7,910 nucleotides of DNA from Deltaproteobacteria bacterium (GCA_019313765.1 JAFDAP010000141.1:1-7910); one strand, 5' to 3'; positions 1 through 6,293 are shown, counted from the first letter of the stretch. Program-made: numbers and translations. Notes: generated from the sequence alone by a model not told the origin.

Positions 1-1061
1 CTGTAGGGCCTTATTACATCAATGCAGAAGGCCCTGAAAACGGCGTTTACATAAGGTTAGGCTCTACGAATCGTCGGGCAGGATCTGAAATGATTGCTGA
101 ACTCCAGCGACTGGCTCGCAATACTTTTTTTGATGAACAGCCATGCTCGGAAATCAGCTCGGAAGGTATCGACTTCCGAGCAGCTTCCGAGTTCTTTTCT
201 GCTGTATCCCGTCAACTGACATCTCCCAGGCGGAGATCCCTTGGTCTTGTTGTCAATCATGGAGGACGTGAAGTGCCGACCCAGGGCGCGGTCTTGCTTT
301 TTGGCAAGACAAGACGCGATATTTTCCCTGATGCTGTTATTCGGTGTGCTCGTTTCCAGGGAAGAGATACTGCCCGTTTTTTGGATCAAACAGAGATTGA
401 TGAATACCTTCCAAAGGCCGTTGACAGTGCGGTTTCCTTCATTGAAAGGCACACTCTGGAGATTGTTGAGATCGGGCGCGTTCGTAGAAAAGAGATACCT
501 GAGTATCCTGTTGAAGCGGTACGAGAAGCTATCATCAATGCCGTTGTTCACGCTGACTACGCCATTGGCGGTATGGATATTAAAGTAGCTGTATTTGACG
601 ATCGAATCGAAATAACAAATCCGGGTCTTCTGCCCTTTGGCATGACGCTTGATGCGGCTCTTTCGGGGGTTTCAAAGCTTCGAAATCGCGTGGTCGGCCG
701 AGTTTTCCGTGAGCTAAAACTCATTGAACAGTGGGGATCGGGGATCGGCAGAATGATAGCAGCCTGCAAAAGAAATGGCCTTCAACAACCGCGTTTTGAG
801 GAAAGCGGGACAAGCTTTCGGGTGACCCTTTTTGGACAGCGTATCGCTGCACAAAAAGTGTCCGAATGGCATATTCGGTTAATGGACTATCTTGTTGAAA
901 AGGGAGAAATAACAACGAAAATAGCAACAGGTCTTTGGAAAACTACCGATCGAACCGCACGCACGCGGTTACGCAAACTCGTGAAAGAGGGGGTACTGGC
1001 AGAAGTTGGGACAGGTCCAAAAGATCCAAAAAAGACGTACGTCTTAAAAAGAACAACCTAA
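1..1061 (+). CDS. AlbA_2 / RecG C-terminal-like ATP-binding regulator with winged-helix end (5' partial)
   Basis: The reading frame is open to the window edge (first whole codon at 3), so the N-terminus lies outside; the ATG at 90 is internal. Residues just before it (YYINAEGPENGVYIRLGSTN, about 12-71) match the end of an AlbA_2 (Schlafen-like) DNA-binding domain. The middle has the divergent GHKL-type ATPase region (HATPase_c_4, annotated as RecG C-terminal): an N-box REAIINAVVHADY near 522-560, a DRIEITNPG motif near 600-626, and WGSGIGRM near 732-755. The last 75 or so residues look like a winged helix ending in TYVLKRTT. The family (COG2865-like) is annotated as predicted transcriptional regulators; many RecG labels come only from the shared C-terminal domain, and there is no helicase motif here. 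It may control itself or neighbouring genes, but no target is visible. Family call is good, function uncertain. Confidence 0.85.
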   Translation, partial: VGPYYINAEGPENGVYIRLGSTNRRAGSEMIAELQRLARNTFFDEQPCSEISSEGIDFRAASEFFSAVSRQLTSPRRRSLGLVVNHGGREVPTQGAVLLFGKTRRDIFPDAVIRCARFQGRDTARFLDQTEIDEYLPKAVDSAVSFIERHTLEIVEIGRVRRKEIPEYPVEAVREAIINAVVHADYAIGGMDIKVAVFDDRIEITNPGLLPFGMTLDAALSGVSKLRNRVVGRVFRELKLIEQWGSGIGRMIAACKRNGLQQPRFEESGTSFRVTLFGQRIAAQKVSEWHIRLMDYLVEKGEITTKIATGLWKTTDRTARTRLRKLVKEGVLAEVGTGPKDPKKTYVLKRTT

Positions 1062-1196
1062 GCCTTATGAGTATTGGCCGCGTTTGCGTGAAGCGGGTGA
1101 GACAAATGGCATTTATGGCCTAAACAAGGGGCATTGCTTGAAATCAACAAATATGATCTGCTTGAGTAATTTTTTAGTTTCTTATGGACCCCTTAT

Positions 1197-1224
1197 TTGT
1201 GAACGTTTGGTTTAGAAGTATAAA
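1197..1224 (+). promoter_or_regulatory. Possible sigma70-type promoter
   Basis: TTGTGA (1197-1202, 4 of 6 consensus) and TATAAA (1219-1224, 5 of 6) are separated by 16 bases. It points towards the lipoprotein operon but is about 290 bases upstream of its first start codon, with the repeat and hairpin array between. Seen in sequence only; a match of this quality can occur by chance in AT-rich DNA. Confidence 0.25.
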
Positions 1225-1263
1225 GAAATCGGTAGGATGCATGGTAAGATGATGAGTGTACCT

Positions 1264-1365
1264 CCGCAAAGCGGTCCATGCGCTATGCTCCATGCGCTGT
1301 GCCCCATGCACTGTGCCCCATGCAACGACTGCCACTTCGTGGCACTTTGACCGTATCTGTCAAAG
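1264..1365. repeat. Three hairpins flanking the 14-bp repeat
   Basis: Three perfect inverted repeats can be read. CCGC/GCGG (1264-1267 and 1271-1274, loop 3) precedes the tandem repeat. TGCCAC/GTGGCA (1330-1335 and 1339-1344, loop 3) and CTTTGAC/GTCAAAG (1345-1351 and 1359-1365, loop 7) follow it, directly abutting. None has a T-tract, so none looks like a classical intrinsic terminator. They could be a REP-like extragenic element or shape the leader of the operon. Confidence 0.65.
1277..1325. repeat. 14-bp tandem repeat, about 3.4 copies
   Basis: Units begin at 1277 (CATGCGCTATGCTC), 1291 (CATGCGCTGTGCCC), 1305 (CATGCACTGTGCCC) and 1319 (partial, CATGCAA). Neighbouring copies differ by two, three or one base. 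The array is non-coding and sits between two plus-strand genes. Confidence 0.85.
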
Positions 1366-1512
1366 AGGTGTGTTAGGATTGATCAAACATGAAGACTTGC
1401 TTTTTTATGTGTGATCCGGGAAGAAATAATGATAGAATGTGAGTGTATCTGTGCGCGTTTAGTATGATCCGCAATCATTATAGAACGTAATGCCCGAAGG
1501 GGGGAGTCTCGC

Positions 1513-2493
1513 ATGCTTAAAAGAACAGGCCTTAATCTTCTTTTGGCGGCATTTTTCCTGTCCGGCTGTGCCACTGTGCAGAAGCCGCATATGGAGGTCG
1601 TGAAGGAGAAACCGAGGGTGAGCAAGACAATCGCCCATACCAGACCCGAAGCAAAGAAAGGGCTGAAGAGAAAGGTAGCCATAGCCCGCTTCACAAACGA
1701 AAGCAAATACGGACAGAGCTTCTTTATTGACAAGCGAAATGACAGGATCGGCAAACAGGCGGTCGATATCCTTTCAGCGAAGCTGCTCCAGACCGAGAAA
1801 TTCATTCTTCTGGAGAGGGCTGATCTGCACAAGATCAGTGTGGAGCTGAAACTGGGAAACGTCGCTCCCCTGAAGAATATGGCCGACTATCTCATAGTGG
1901 GCTCGGTTACCGAGTTCGGCAGAAAAAACGTAAGTGATGTGGGTGTATTCAGCCGGGTCAAAAAGCAGGTCGCATTTGCAAAGGTGCATGTACGCCTGGT
2001 CGATGTCTATACCGGGCAGATCCTTTACTCCGAAGAGGGCGAAGGCAAGGCCTTTTCAGAGGCGGGCACCGTGTTCGGGGTCGGTGCGCGGGCGGGGTAC
2101 GACTCCACCCTGAATGACAAGGCCATTGAGGCCGCCATCGGCAACCTCGCATCCAACATCATCGAGAACCTTCTGGATAAGCCCTGGCGCGGATATATTC
2201 TGGGATATGACAACGGCCTCTGGATAATCTCGGGCGGAAAATCCCAGAATATAGCTCCTTCGGACACCTTTGAGGTGGTGCTCAAGGGAAAGAAGGTAAA
2301 AAATCCACAGACAAACATGTACATAACATTGCCGGGCAGGAAGATCGCCACCATCAGGGTTGTGAGTTGCGTTGGCGATTCCAGAGAAAATGAAGTGTCT
2401 CTTTGCGAGTTGATCGACGGGGATCTGTCCCGGTATGTATCAGCCAAGGAGCTTTCAGGACTGTATATCCGCCAGACCATACAGGGGGAATAG
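1513..2493 (+). CDS. CsgG-family outer-membrane lipoprotein
   Basis: 326 residues. The N-terminus has a positive start (MLKR), a hydrophobic stretch and lipobox LSGC with Cys19 as the lipidation site. After a basic linker, residues from about 54 (KVAIARFTNE) through the ADYLIVGSVTEFG and VRLVDVYTGQILYSEE stretches fit the CsgG domain; roughly the last 105 residues form an extra C-terminal part. CsgG in curli systems is an outer-membrane secretion channel, but no csgA, csgB, csgE or csgF is present, so curli export is not implied. CsgG paralogues next to DUF4810 and DUF799 lipoproteins form a recurrent gene set in Proteobacteria, and that is what this locus shows. The start is set by the purine-rich site AAGGGGGGAG at 1497-1506, 6 bases before ATG. 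First gene of a four-gene cluster; the next start is 2 bases after its stop. Confidence 0.88.
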   Translation: MLKRTGLNLLLAAFFLSGCATVQKPHMEVVKEKPRVSKTIAHTRPEAKKGLKRKVAIARFTNESKYGQSFFIDKRNDRIGKQAVDILSAKLLQTEKFILLERADLHKISVELKLGNVAPLKNMADYLIVGSVTEFGRKNVSDVGVFSRVKKQVAFAKVHVRLVDVYTGQILYSEEGEGKAFSEAGTVFGVGARAGYDSTLNDKAIEAAIGNLASNIIENLLDKPWRGYILGYDNGLWIISGGKSQNIAPSDTFEVVLKGKKVKNPQTNMYITLPGRKIATIRVVSCVGDSRENEVSLCELIDGDLSRYVSAKELSGLYIRQTIQGE

Positions 2494-2495
2494 TC

Positions 2496-2843
2496 ATGAT
2501 GAAAAGAACGGCAACAGCCCTTGCCGCGGCCCTGGTCTTTGTCCTGCTGACCGGGTGCGGCTACAAGGAGGGTGTGATTCAGGATGAGCCTGTGAGCTAT
2601 CTCAGGTTTACGGGCGCCTTGCAGGGCGCGGTCGTCTCCATCGACGATCTGGAGCCTTTTAAGCTCGGGGAGGCAGGCTCATCCGCCGACGCCAGGAACA
2701 ACCCCTCCGGAGCAACAGGCCCGATCCACTACCGGGTTGAACCGGGAAAGCACAGGATCACTGTCAGGAAAAACGGGCAGGTGGTAGTGGACAGAATCAT
2801 CATGCTGGATAATGGAGTGACCAGGGAGGTAAGAATTCCATGA
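2496..2843 (+). CDS. Small lipoprotein, family not recognised
   Basis: 115 residues from the ATG at 2496; a second ATG follows at 2499. The site AGGGGG (2483-2488) lies 7 bases upstream. The frame stays open further upstream to 2403, but that extension overlaps the CsgG-family gene and would bury the signal peptide, so it is rejected. The N-terminus is a clear type II signal (MMKR, hydrophobic core, lipobox LTGC, Cys21). The mature part is about 95 residues, with a Gly/Ala/Asn-rich middle and a beta-rich end (VEPGKHRITVRKNGQVVVDR) that resembles a PEGA-type or transthyretin-like strand module; this is only a resemblance. It lies between the CsgG and DUF4810 genes and overlaps the latter by 4 nt, so it is probably translated together with them and may be an accessory subunit. 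Confidence 0.85.
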   Translation: MMKRTATALAAALVFVLLTGCGYKEGVIQDEPVSYLRFTGALQGAVVSIDDLEPFKLGEAGSSADARNNPSGATGPIHYRVEPGKHRITVRKNGQVVVDRIIMLDNGVTREVRIP

Positions 2844-3247
2844 AAACCTGCGTCGGCTCTCTCTTACTGCTCCTGCTGGTCCCCGTTCTTCTTGCTTCCT
2901 GCGCTTCGCAGAGAATGTACTACTGGGGGGACTATTCCACCACGCTTTACCATTCCAGGAAAGTCCCCTGCGAGGGGAACCTTCTGAAACACACGCAGGC
3001 CCTTGAGAACATCATCCAGAAGTCGGAGGAACAGAACCTCAGGGTGCCTCCGGGGGTCTATGCGGAACTGGGATATGTCTATTTCAGGCAGAATGCCACC
3101 GACACCGCGGTCAAGTATTTCCTACTGGAGGAGCAGACATATCCCGAATCAAGGATCTTCATGGAGCGGTTGGTGCAGGCCGCAAGGGCAAGGGCCGCCG
3201 ACACTGCTGAAGAAGAAAATGCACAGGAAGACGCTGCCAAGGAATAG
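2840..3247 (+). CDS. DUF4810 lipoprotein
   Basis: 135 residues. Signal peptide with a long Leu run, lipobox LASC and Cys21. The mature start carries YYWGDYSTTLYHSRK (residues 27-41), the hallmark of DUF4810 proteins. A helical segment follows with a TPR-like pair (GVYAELGYVYFRQ and AVKYFLLEEQTYPES), then an Ala/Glu-rich acidic tail. The start overlaps the preceding stop (ATGA at 2840-2843) and has AGGGAGGT at 2823-2830, so translational coupling is likely. The protein family has no established biochemical role; it is known mainly through its constant company with a CsgG-family protein and a DUF799 lipoprotein, exactly as here. Probably periplasm-facing at the outer membrane, since the residue after the lipidated Cys is Ala rather than Asp. 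Confidence 0.88.
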   Translation: MKTCVGSLLLLLLVPVLLASCASQRMYYWGDYSTTLYHSRKVPCEGNLLKHTQALENIIQKSEEQNLRVPPGVYAELGYVYFRQNATDTAVKYFLLEEQTYPESRIFMERLVQAARARAADTAEEENAQEDAAKE

Positions 3248-3272
3248 GGCGTTACTGAACAGGGAGGCTCAA

Positions 3273-3962
3273 ATGGGTGCAAGGGTTTTGGCTGCAATCG
3301 CTTTGCTGGTCTCACTTTTTGTCCTGGGCTCGGGTTGTGCTCCAAAGATGGTGACCAAGGGGACCGAGTTCCCCCTGATGTATGAGGAGGCGCCGGCCTG
3401 TATCCTGATCCTTCCGCCGATGAACGAATCCACGGCCGCCGATGCAAAGGAGTATTACTCCACCACCATCCAGGAGCCGCTCTCGTTCTGCGGGTATTAC
3501 GTGCTTCCCTATGAAGTCACCACGGAAGTGATAAAGATGGAGGGGATATACGATACTGAGCTGCTGCGGGACACCCCACTGACCAAGTTCAGGGAATATT
3601 TTGGAGCGGATGCGGTCCTGTTTACCACTATCAAGAAGTGGGACTTGGCCTATGTCGTGCTGGCCTCAACCCTTACTGTCTCTGTGGACTGCGAGCTCAA
3701 GTCCACGAAAACCGACCAGGTACTGTGGAAGTACAATGGCACCGTTGTGGTGGACCTCTCAGGGGGCAACACCGGAGGCGGCCTCGCCGGCCTTATTGCA
3801 AAGGTCATAATCACGGCGGTGAGCTCGGCCATGGCCGATTACGTGCCCTATGCCAGAATGGCCAATTATCGCTCTCTGGCCTCCATGCCGTACGGAAAAT
3901 ACCATCCCCAGTATTTGAAGGATAAGGATCAGGAGTTCATCGATCAAACCCCTGAAGAATAG
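3273..3962 (+). CDS. DUF799 (GNA1162-like) lipoprotein
   Basis: 229 residues from the ATG at 3273, set by AGGGAGG at 3261-3267, 5 bases upstream. The frame is open back to 3003, but that part overlaps the DUF4810 gene and has no signal peptide. The N-terminus ends in LGSGC (Cys22); Gly at -3 is unusual for a lipobox, where Leu is preferred, but the hydrophobic core and Cys are clear. The mature protein has CILILPPMNEST near residues 46-57, GADAVLFTTIKKW in the middle and a conserved-looking end around YRSLASMPYGKYHPQYLKD. These fit DUF799, the family of the meningococcal lipoprotein GNA1162, whose fold is related to the N-terminal domain of TolB and CsgG. Last gene of the lipoprotein cluster, 25 bases after the DUF4810 stop. 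It probably acts with the CsgG-family protein; the exact role is unknown. Confidence 0.88.
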   Translation: MGARVLAAIALLVSLFVLGSGCAPKMVTKGTEFPLMYEEAPACILILPPMNESTAADAKEYYSTTIQEPLSFCGYYVLPYEVTTEVIKMEGIYDTELLRDTPLTKFREYFGADAVLFTTIKKWDLAYVVLASTLTVSVDCELKSTKTDQVLWKYNGTVVVDLSGGNTGGGLAGLIAKVIITAVSSAMADYVPYARMANYRSLASMPYGKYHPQYLKDKDQEFIDQTPEE

Positions 3963-4310
3963 AAGATCTGAAGACGAATATTCAAGCTACCGGAATTCCC
4001 GTTCACACTCGATCTCATATAAGGTTGTTGATGGCATTTGTAAAGATCAAAGCCCCCTTTTCACAAGGTTGATCAAAGGGGAGTCCGTACAGATCACCGA
4101 TATAGAATAAGAAATGATCATGGCCATGCGGGATGTGACGGTGGTTTTTTGCCGCAGAAGTCTTGTCAAGAATTGATTAAAACTCACAACCCGGAATTCG
4201 AAAATCGTAAAGCTGAATGCTTTAGCAATAAACAAGAGTCAAGAGTAGATCTGATAATCATATAAAGGTCTATAAGCCGTAGCGCAGTTTCCTTGGATAT
4301 TTAAGAAAGA
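3963..4310. other. Intergenic region between lipoprotein operon and IS element A
   Basis: About 350 bases with no supportable gene. An inverted repeat CCCCTTT/AAAGGGG (4054-4060 and 4075-4081, loop 14) is present without a T-tract, so it is a poor terminator. A short plus-strand frame from about 4129 to 4260 (containing SCQELIKTHNPEFENRKAE) has an amino-acid mix like a real protein but no start or recognisable family; it could be a gene remnant. The left boundary of the IS element is not resolved and may lie within the last 100 bases. Confidence 0.5.
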
Positions 4311-4312
4311 GG

Positions 4313-4397
4313 ACACCTCCCTATCCATAGCTAAATATGCTATGGAACCAGTACGCATAAGCGTAACAATATTAATTTTAGGATTTAGGAGGTGCCC
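4313..4397 (+). promoter_or_regulatory. Structured transposase leader: Shine-Dalgarno in a long-range stem
   Basis: CACCTCC (4314-4320) is perfectly complementary to GGAGGTG (4388-4394), which is the Shine-Dalgarno sequence 5 bases before the transposase ATG. Two perfect hairpins lie between: TCCATAGC/GCTATGGA (4324-4331, 4339-4346, loop 7) and TACGC/GCGTA (4352-4356, 4361-4365, loop 4). Folded, this would occlude the ribosome binding site. It could be a translation brake against read-through transcription, or the 3' part of a bridge RNA, which in IS110-group elements lies upstream of the transposase. Confidence 0.55.
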
Positions 4398-4399
4398 AA

Positions 4400-5416
4400 A
4401 TGAAAGTATACGCAGGAATCGATTTACATTCAAGTAATAATTACATTGGAATTATCGACGAGCAGGATCACAGGTTGTATCAGAAGAGATTGCCAAACAA
4501 TTTAGAAAATATATTAATGGCCCTGGAACCGTTCAAAGAATCTTTAGAAGGTGTGGTTGTTGAATCAACCTACAATTGGTACTGGATGGTAGATGGGTTA
4601 CAGGAGGACGGATACAAAGTGCACCTGGCCAATCCCTCTGCAATAAAACAATATGAGGGTCTGAAACATACAGATGATAAGTGGGATTCATTTTGGCTGG
4701 CGCACATGAAACGCTTGAACATATTACCTGAGGGATATATTTATCCAAAAGAAGAACGACCTGTGAGGGATGCACTCCGTAGAAGGCTTCTATACGTAAG
4801 GCATAGGACCTCACATATCTTGAGTTTTCAAAGCGCGATTACAAGGAATCTTGGCTATAAGATGTCAGGTCGAGATATCAAGAAGCTTAATGAGTCCGAT
4901 GCTGATAAAATATTTGACGAGCCTTTTCTGATTTTAAGTGCCAAAAACAGCATATCCACGGTACATTTTTTAGGGAAAAAGATAAAGGAGATTGAAAAGG
5001 CAGTAAAGTCACATGTCCATCTTAAGCCGGAATTTAAATGTCTTCTGACTATGCCAGGGATTGGTGACATTCTCGGATTAACCATTATGCTGGAGGCAGG
5101 AGATATCTCCCGGTTTCCAACTGTAGGTAAATACTCTTCCTATTGCCGGTGTGTAAAGAGTGAACGGTTATCAAACAAGAAAAAGAAAGGTGAAGGCAAC
5201 CGTAAGAACGGCAATAAATATCTTTCCTGGGCCTATGTTGAAGCAGCGAACTTTGCCATAAGGTTTTATCCTGAATTTCAAAGTTTCTATAAACGTAAAA
5301 AGGCCAAGACGAATGGAATAGTTGCAATCAAAGCATTGAGCAACAAATTGGCCAGGGCATCATACTATGTAATGAGGGATCAGGTGCCCTATGATGCAAG
5401 TAAGCTATTCAGATAA
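4400..5416 (+). CDS. IS110-family DEDD transposase (element A)
   Basis: 338 residues, a normal length for IS110 transposases, with no visible frameshift. The N-terminal RuvC-like DEDD domain has Asp8 in YAGIDLHS, Glu55 in VVVEST, and the Asp pair D93/D96 in HTDDKWDSF (Ser and Trp where many relatives have Ala and Ser). A charged helical linker follows. The C-terminal Transposase_20 domain has MPGIGDI at 218-224 and SERLSNKKKKGEG at 254-266, where Ser258 is the likely catalytic serine. IS110 enzymes recombine DNA through this combined Asp/Ser active site, guided by an RNA made from the element's own non-coding end (bridge RNA or seekRNA). Start set by AGGAGGTG at 4387-4394. Probably functional from sequence alone. 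It is not a near copy of element B in this window. Confidence 0.95.
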   Translation: MKVYAGIDLHSSNNYIGIIDEQDHRLYQKRLPNNLENILMALEPFKESLEGVVVESTYNWYWMVDGLQEDGYKVHLANPSAIKQYEGLKHTDDKWDSFWLAHMKRLNILPEGYIYPKEERPVRDALRRRLLYVRHRTSHILSFQSAITRNLGYKMSGRDIKKLNESDADKIFDEPFLILSAKNSISTVHFLGKKIKEIEKAVKSHVHLKPEFKCLLTMPGIGDILGLTIMLEAGDISRFPTVGKYSSYCRCVKSERLSNKKKKGEGNRKNGNKYLSWAYVEAANFAIRFYPEFQSFYKRKKAKTNGIVAIKALSNKLARASYYVMRDQVPYDASKLFR

Positions 5417-5423
5417 TCAGACA

Positions 5424-5492
5424 GCGTGCAGCAGGGAACCGGTAAAGGGGTTGGTATAAATCCATCAGATTTGATTGGAATCTGCTGCACGC
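5424..5492 (+). ncRNA. Candidate guide RNA (seekRNA/bridge-RNA-like) segment of element A
   Basis: Eight bases after the transposase stop begins a perfect 10-bp inverted repeat: GCGTGCAGCA (5424-5433) with TGCTGCACGC (5483-5492). The 49 bases enclosed can form at least one inner hairpin, CCATCA/TGATTGG (5462-5467 and 5472-5478, one-base bulge), and perhaps a weaker AACC/GGTT stem (5437-5440, 5449-5452). No T-tract follows, so it is not a typical intrinsic terminator. In IS1111-type elements of this family the guide RNA lies downstream of the transposase. Part of the loop is repeated 104 bases further on. The RNA itself is inferred; only the stem is seen. Confidence 0.4.
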
Positions 5493-5577
5493 ATATTATA
5501 CAGACGGTAATCGTTTTACATCCTGATTTGCCTATGCCGTGAGCTAAAAAGGGGTTGGCTAATAACCATAAGATTTG
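5444..5577 (+). repeat. Imperfect 30-bp direct repeat, inside and beyond the candidate guide RNA
   Basis: Copy one is 5444-5473 and copy two 5548-5577. Both begin with AAAGGGGTTGG (11 of 11 identical) and end in GATTTG; overall I count 24 of 30 identical positions without gaps. The first copy is in the loop of the structured segment; the second lies 104 bases downstream, near where element A may end. Confidence 0.7.
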
Positions 5578-5591
5578 TGATACATCCTATT

Positions 5592-5655
5592 GGACACGGC
5601 ATGGAACCGATGATTTTCTGGGGGGACACGGCATGGAACCGATGATTTTCTGGGG
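5592..5655. repeat. Perfect 32-bp tandem duplication
   Basis: Two adjacent identical units, 5592-5623 and 5624-5655, each starting GGACACGGCATGG and ending TTTTCTGGGG. There is no third copy. The unit length is not a multiple of 3, so any coding frame across it is shifted. The sharp identity implies a recent duplication, or an assembly error. Confidence 0.95.
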
Positions 5656-5906
5656 CGGTATTGACTGCCAGGGGTCATAAAGGAACGGCGATTCCGACGT
5701 GTTACCTGTCATGTTGGTAAAACGAAATCGCCTGAAACCTTCTTAATTGATAAGTATGGGACTCTTTATCGACCTTGATCCTGATGGGTGACTGGTGCGG
5801 ATCAGATTAAGCTGACCGTAAACCTATAATGACGAAGTAACGGGTGCGGGACAGGAGGCTAAAACGAGACCGAGCTGTGCTGGTGTAGTTGGCAAGCGAA
5901 AAAAGA

Positions 5907-6014
5907 GCGATATTTTTCAATGGAGAGGTGTTTTTTCTCTTGACAAGACCTTTAATGGGTGCGATATTTTTCAATGGAGAGGTGTTTTTTCTCTTGACAA
6001 GACCTTTAATGGGT
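5907..6014. repeat. Perfect 54-bp tandem duplication
   Basis: Two adjacent identical units, 5907-5960 and 5961-6014, starting GCGATATTTTTCAATGG and ending CTTTAATGGGT; two more bases (GC) of a third copy follow. Each unit carries TTGACA. The T-rich arm TTTCTCTTGAC in each unit is complementary to GTCAAGAGAAA at 6031-6041, so the second unit can form a hairpin with the downstream flank. The length is a multiple of 3, so an 18-residue repeat appears in one weak plus-strand frame. Confidence 0.95.
5940..5968 (+). promoter_or_regulatory. Promoter-like site made at the junction of the 54-bp units
   Basis: A perfect -35 box TTGACA (5940-5945) and GATATT (5963-5968, 4 of 6) with the ideal 17-base spacing; the -10 part comes from the second repeat unit, so this exact pair exists only because of the duplication. 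The second unit's TTGACA (5994-5999) has a weaker partner TATGAG (6018-6023) at 18 bases. It points towards the 3' end of element B, antisense to its transposase. Confidence 0.4.
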
Positions 6015-6293
6015 GCCTATGAGAAAGTAAGTCAAGAGAAACTTTTCTCCATTAGCAAGAAATATTTATTTTCTTACTTACGGTCTCCAATCGTTGCCTA
6101 TCCTTGGACCACATTTGTAGCACCATTTTTATACTTAACGGATCTTACTTTATCTATTGACTATAATAGAGGCTTTTCAGTATTCCTCATGCGCCTATTT
6201 GAGCTCTCTATCTCTGGTAAATGATATTATCAGAGAATGGGCTATGATAAATTTCAGGAAATAAAGGGAGGATTAATCGACCCCATGAACTAT

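Larger units (their letters stand above)
1062..1512. other. Intergenic region with repeats and hairpins
   Basis: 451 bases without a supportable gene. The first 200 are AT-rich with nothing recognisable beyond a short T-run at about 1169-1175 that has no clear stem before it. A promoter-like pair lies at 1197-1224. From 1264 to 1365 there is a dense array of a 14-bp tandem repeat and three hairpins, described separately. The final 120 bases lead into the lipoprotein operon and hold only weak promoter candidates. Confidence 0.7.
4311..5492 (+). mobile_element. IS110-family insertion sequence A (minimal extent)
   Basis: The extent given runs from the structured 5' leader (4311) to the end of the structured 3' segment (5492) around an intact IS110-type transposase. 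IS110-family elements typically lack simple terminal inverted repeats and conventional target duplications, so true ends cannot be read from one copy. The real element is probably somewhat longer; a right boundary near 5548-5577 is suggested by the direct repeat there. The block looks lower in G+C than the operon to its left. Confidence 0.75.

Noticed and set aside
1..1061. RecG helicase
   Set aside because: Only the RecG-C-terminal-like ATPase region and AlbA_2 end are present; no helicase motifs are seen.
1264..1365. CRISPR array
   Set aside because: The 14-bp units are directly adjacent with no spacers and are too short for CRISPR repeats.
2403..2495. N-terminal extension of the small lipoprotein
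   Set aside because: It overlaps the CsgG-family gene and would place the signal peptide internally; a good ribosome site stands before 2496.
3003..3272. N-terminal extension of the DUF799 lipoprotein
   Set aside because: It lies in another frame of the DUF4810 gene, is Arg/Ser-rich shadow sequence and would bury the signal peptide.
1513..3962. Curli biogenesis operon
   Set aside because: Only a CsgG-family protein is present; there are no curlin subunits or CsgE/CsgF, and the companion DUF4810 and DUF799 genes point to another system.
4054..4081. Inverted repeat CCCCTTT/AAAGGGG as operon terminator
   Set aside because: The loop is 14 bases and no T-tract follows; it is 90 bases beyond the last gene.
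5889..6224. 111-residue plus-strand frame with an internal 18-residue repeat
   Set aside because: It starts at TTG without a ribosome site, its repeat is simply the 54-bp tandem duplication, and the remaining sequence matches no family I know.
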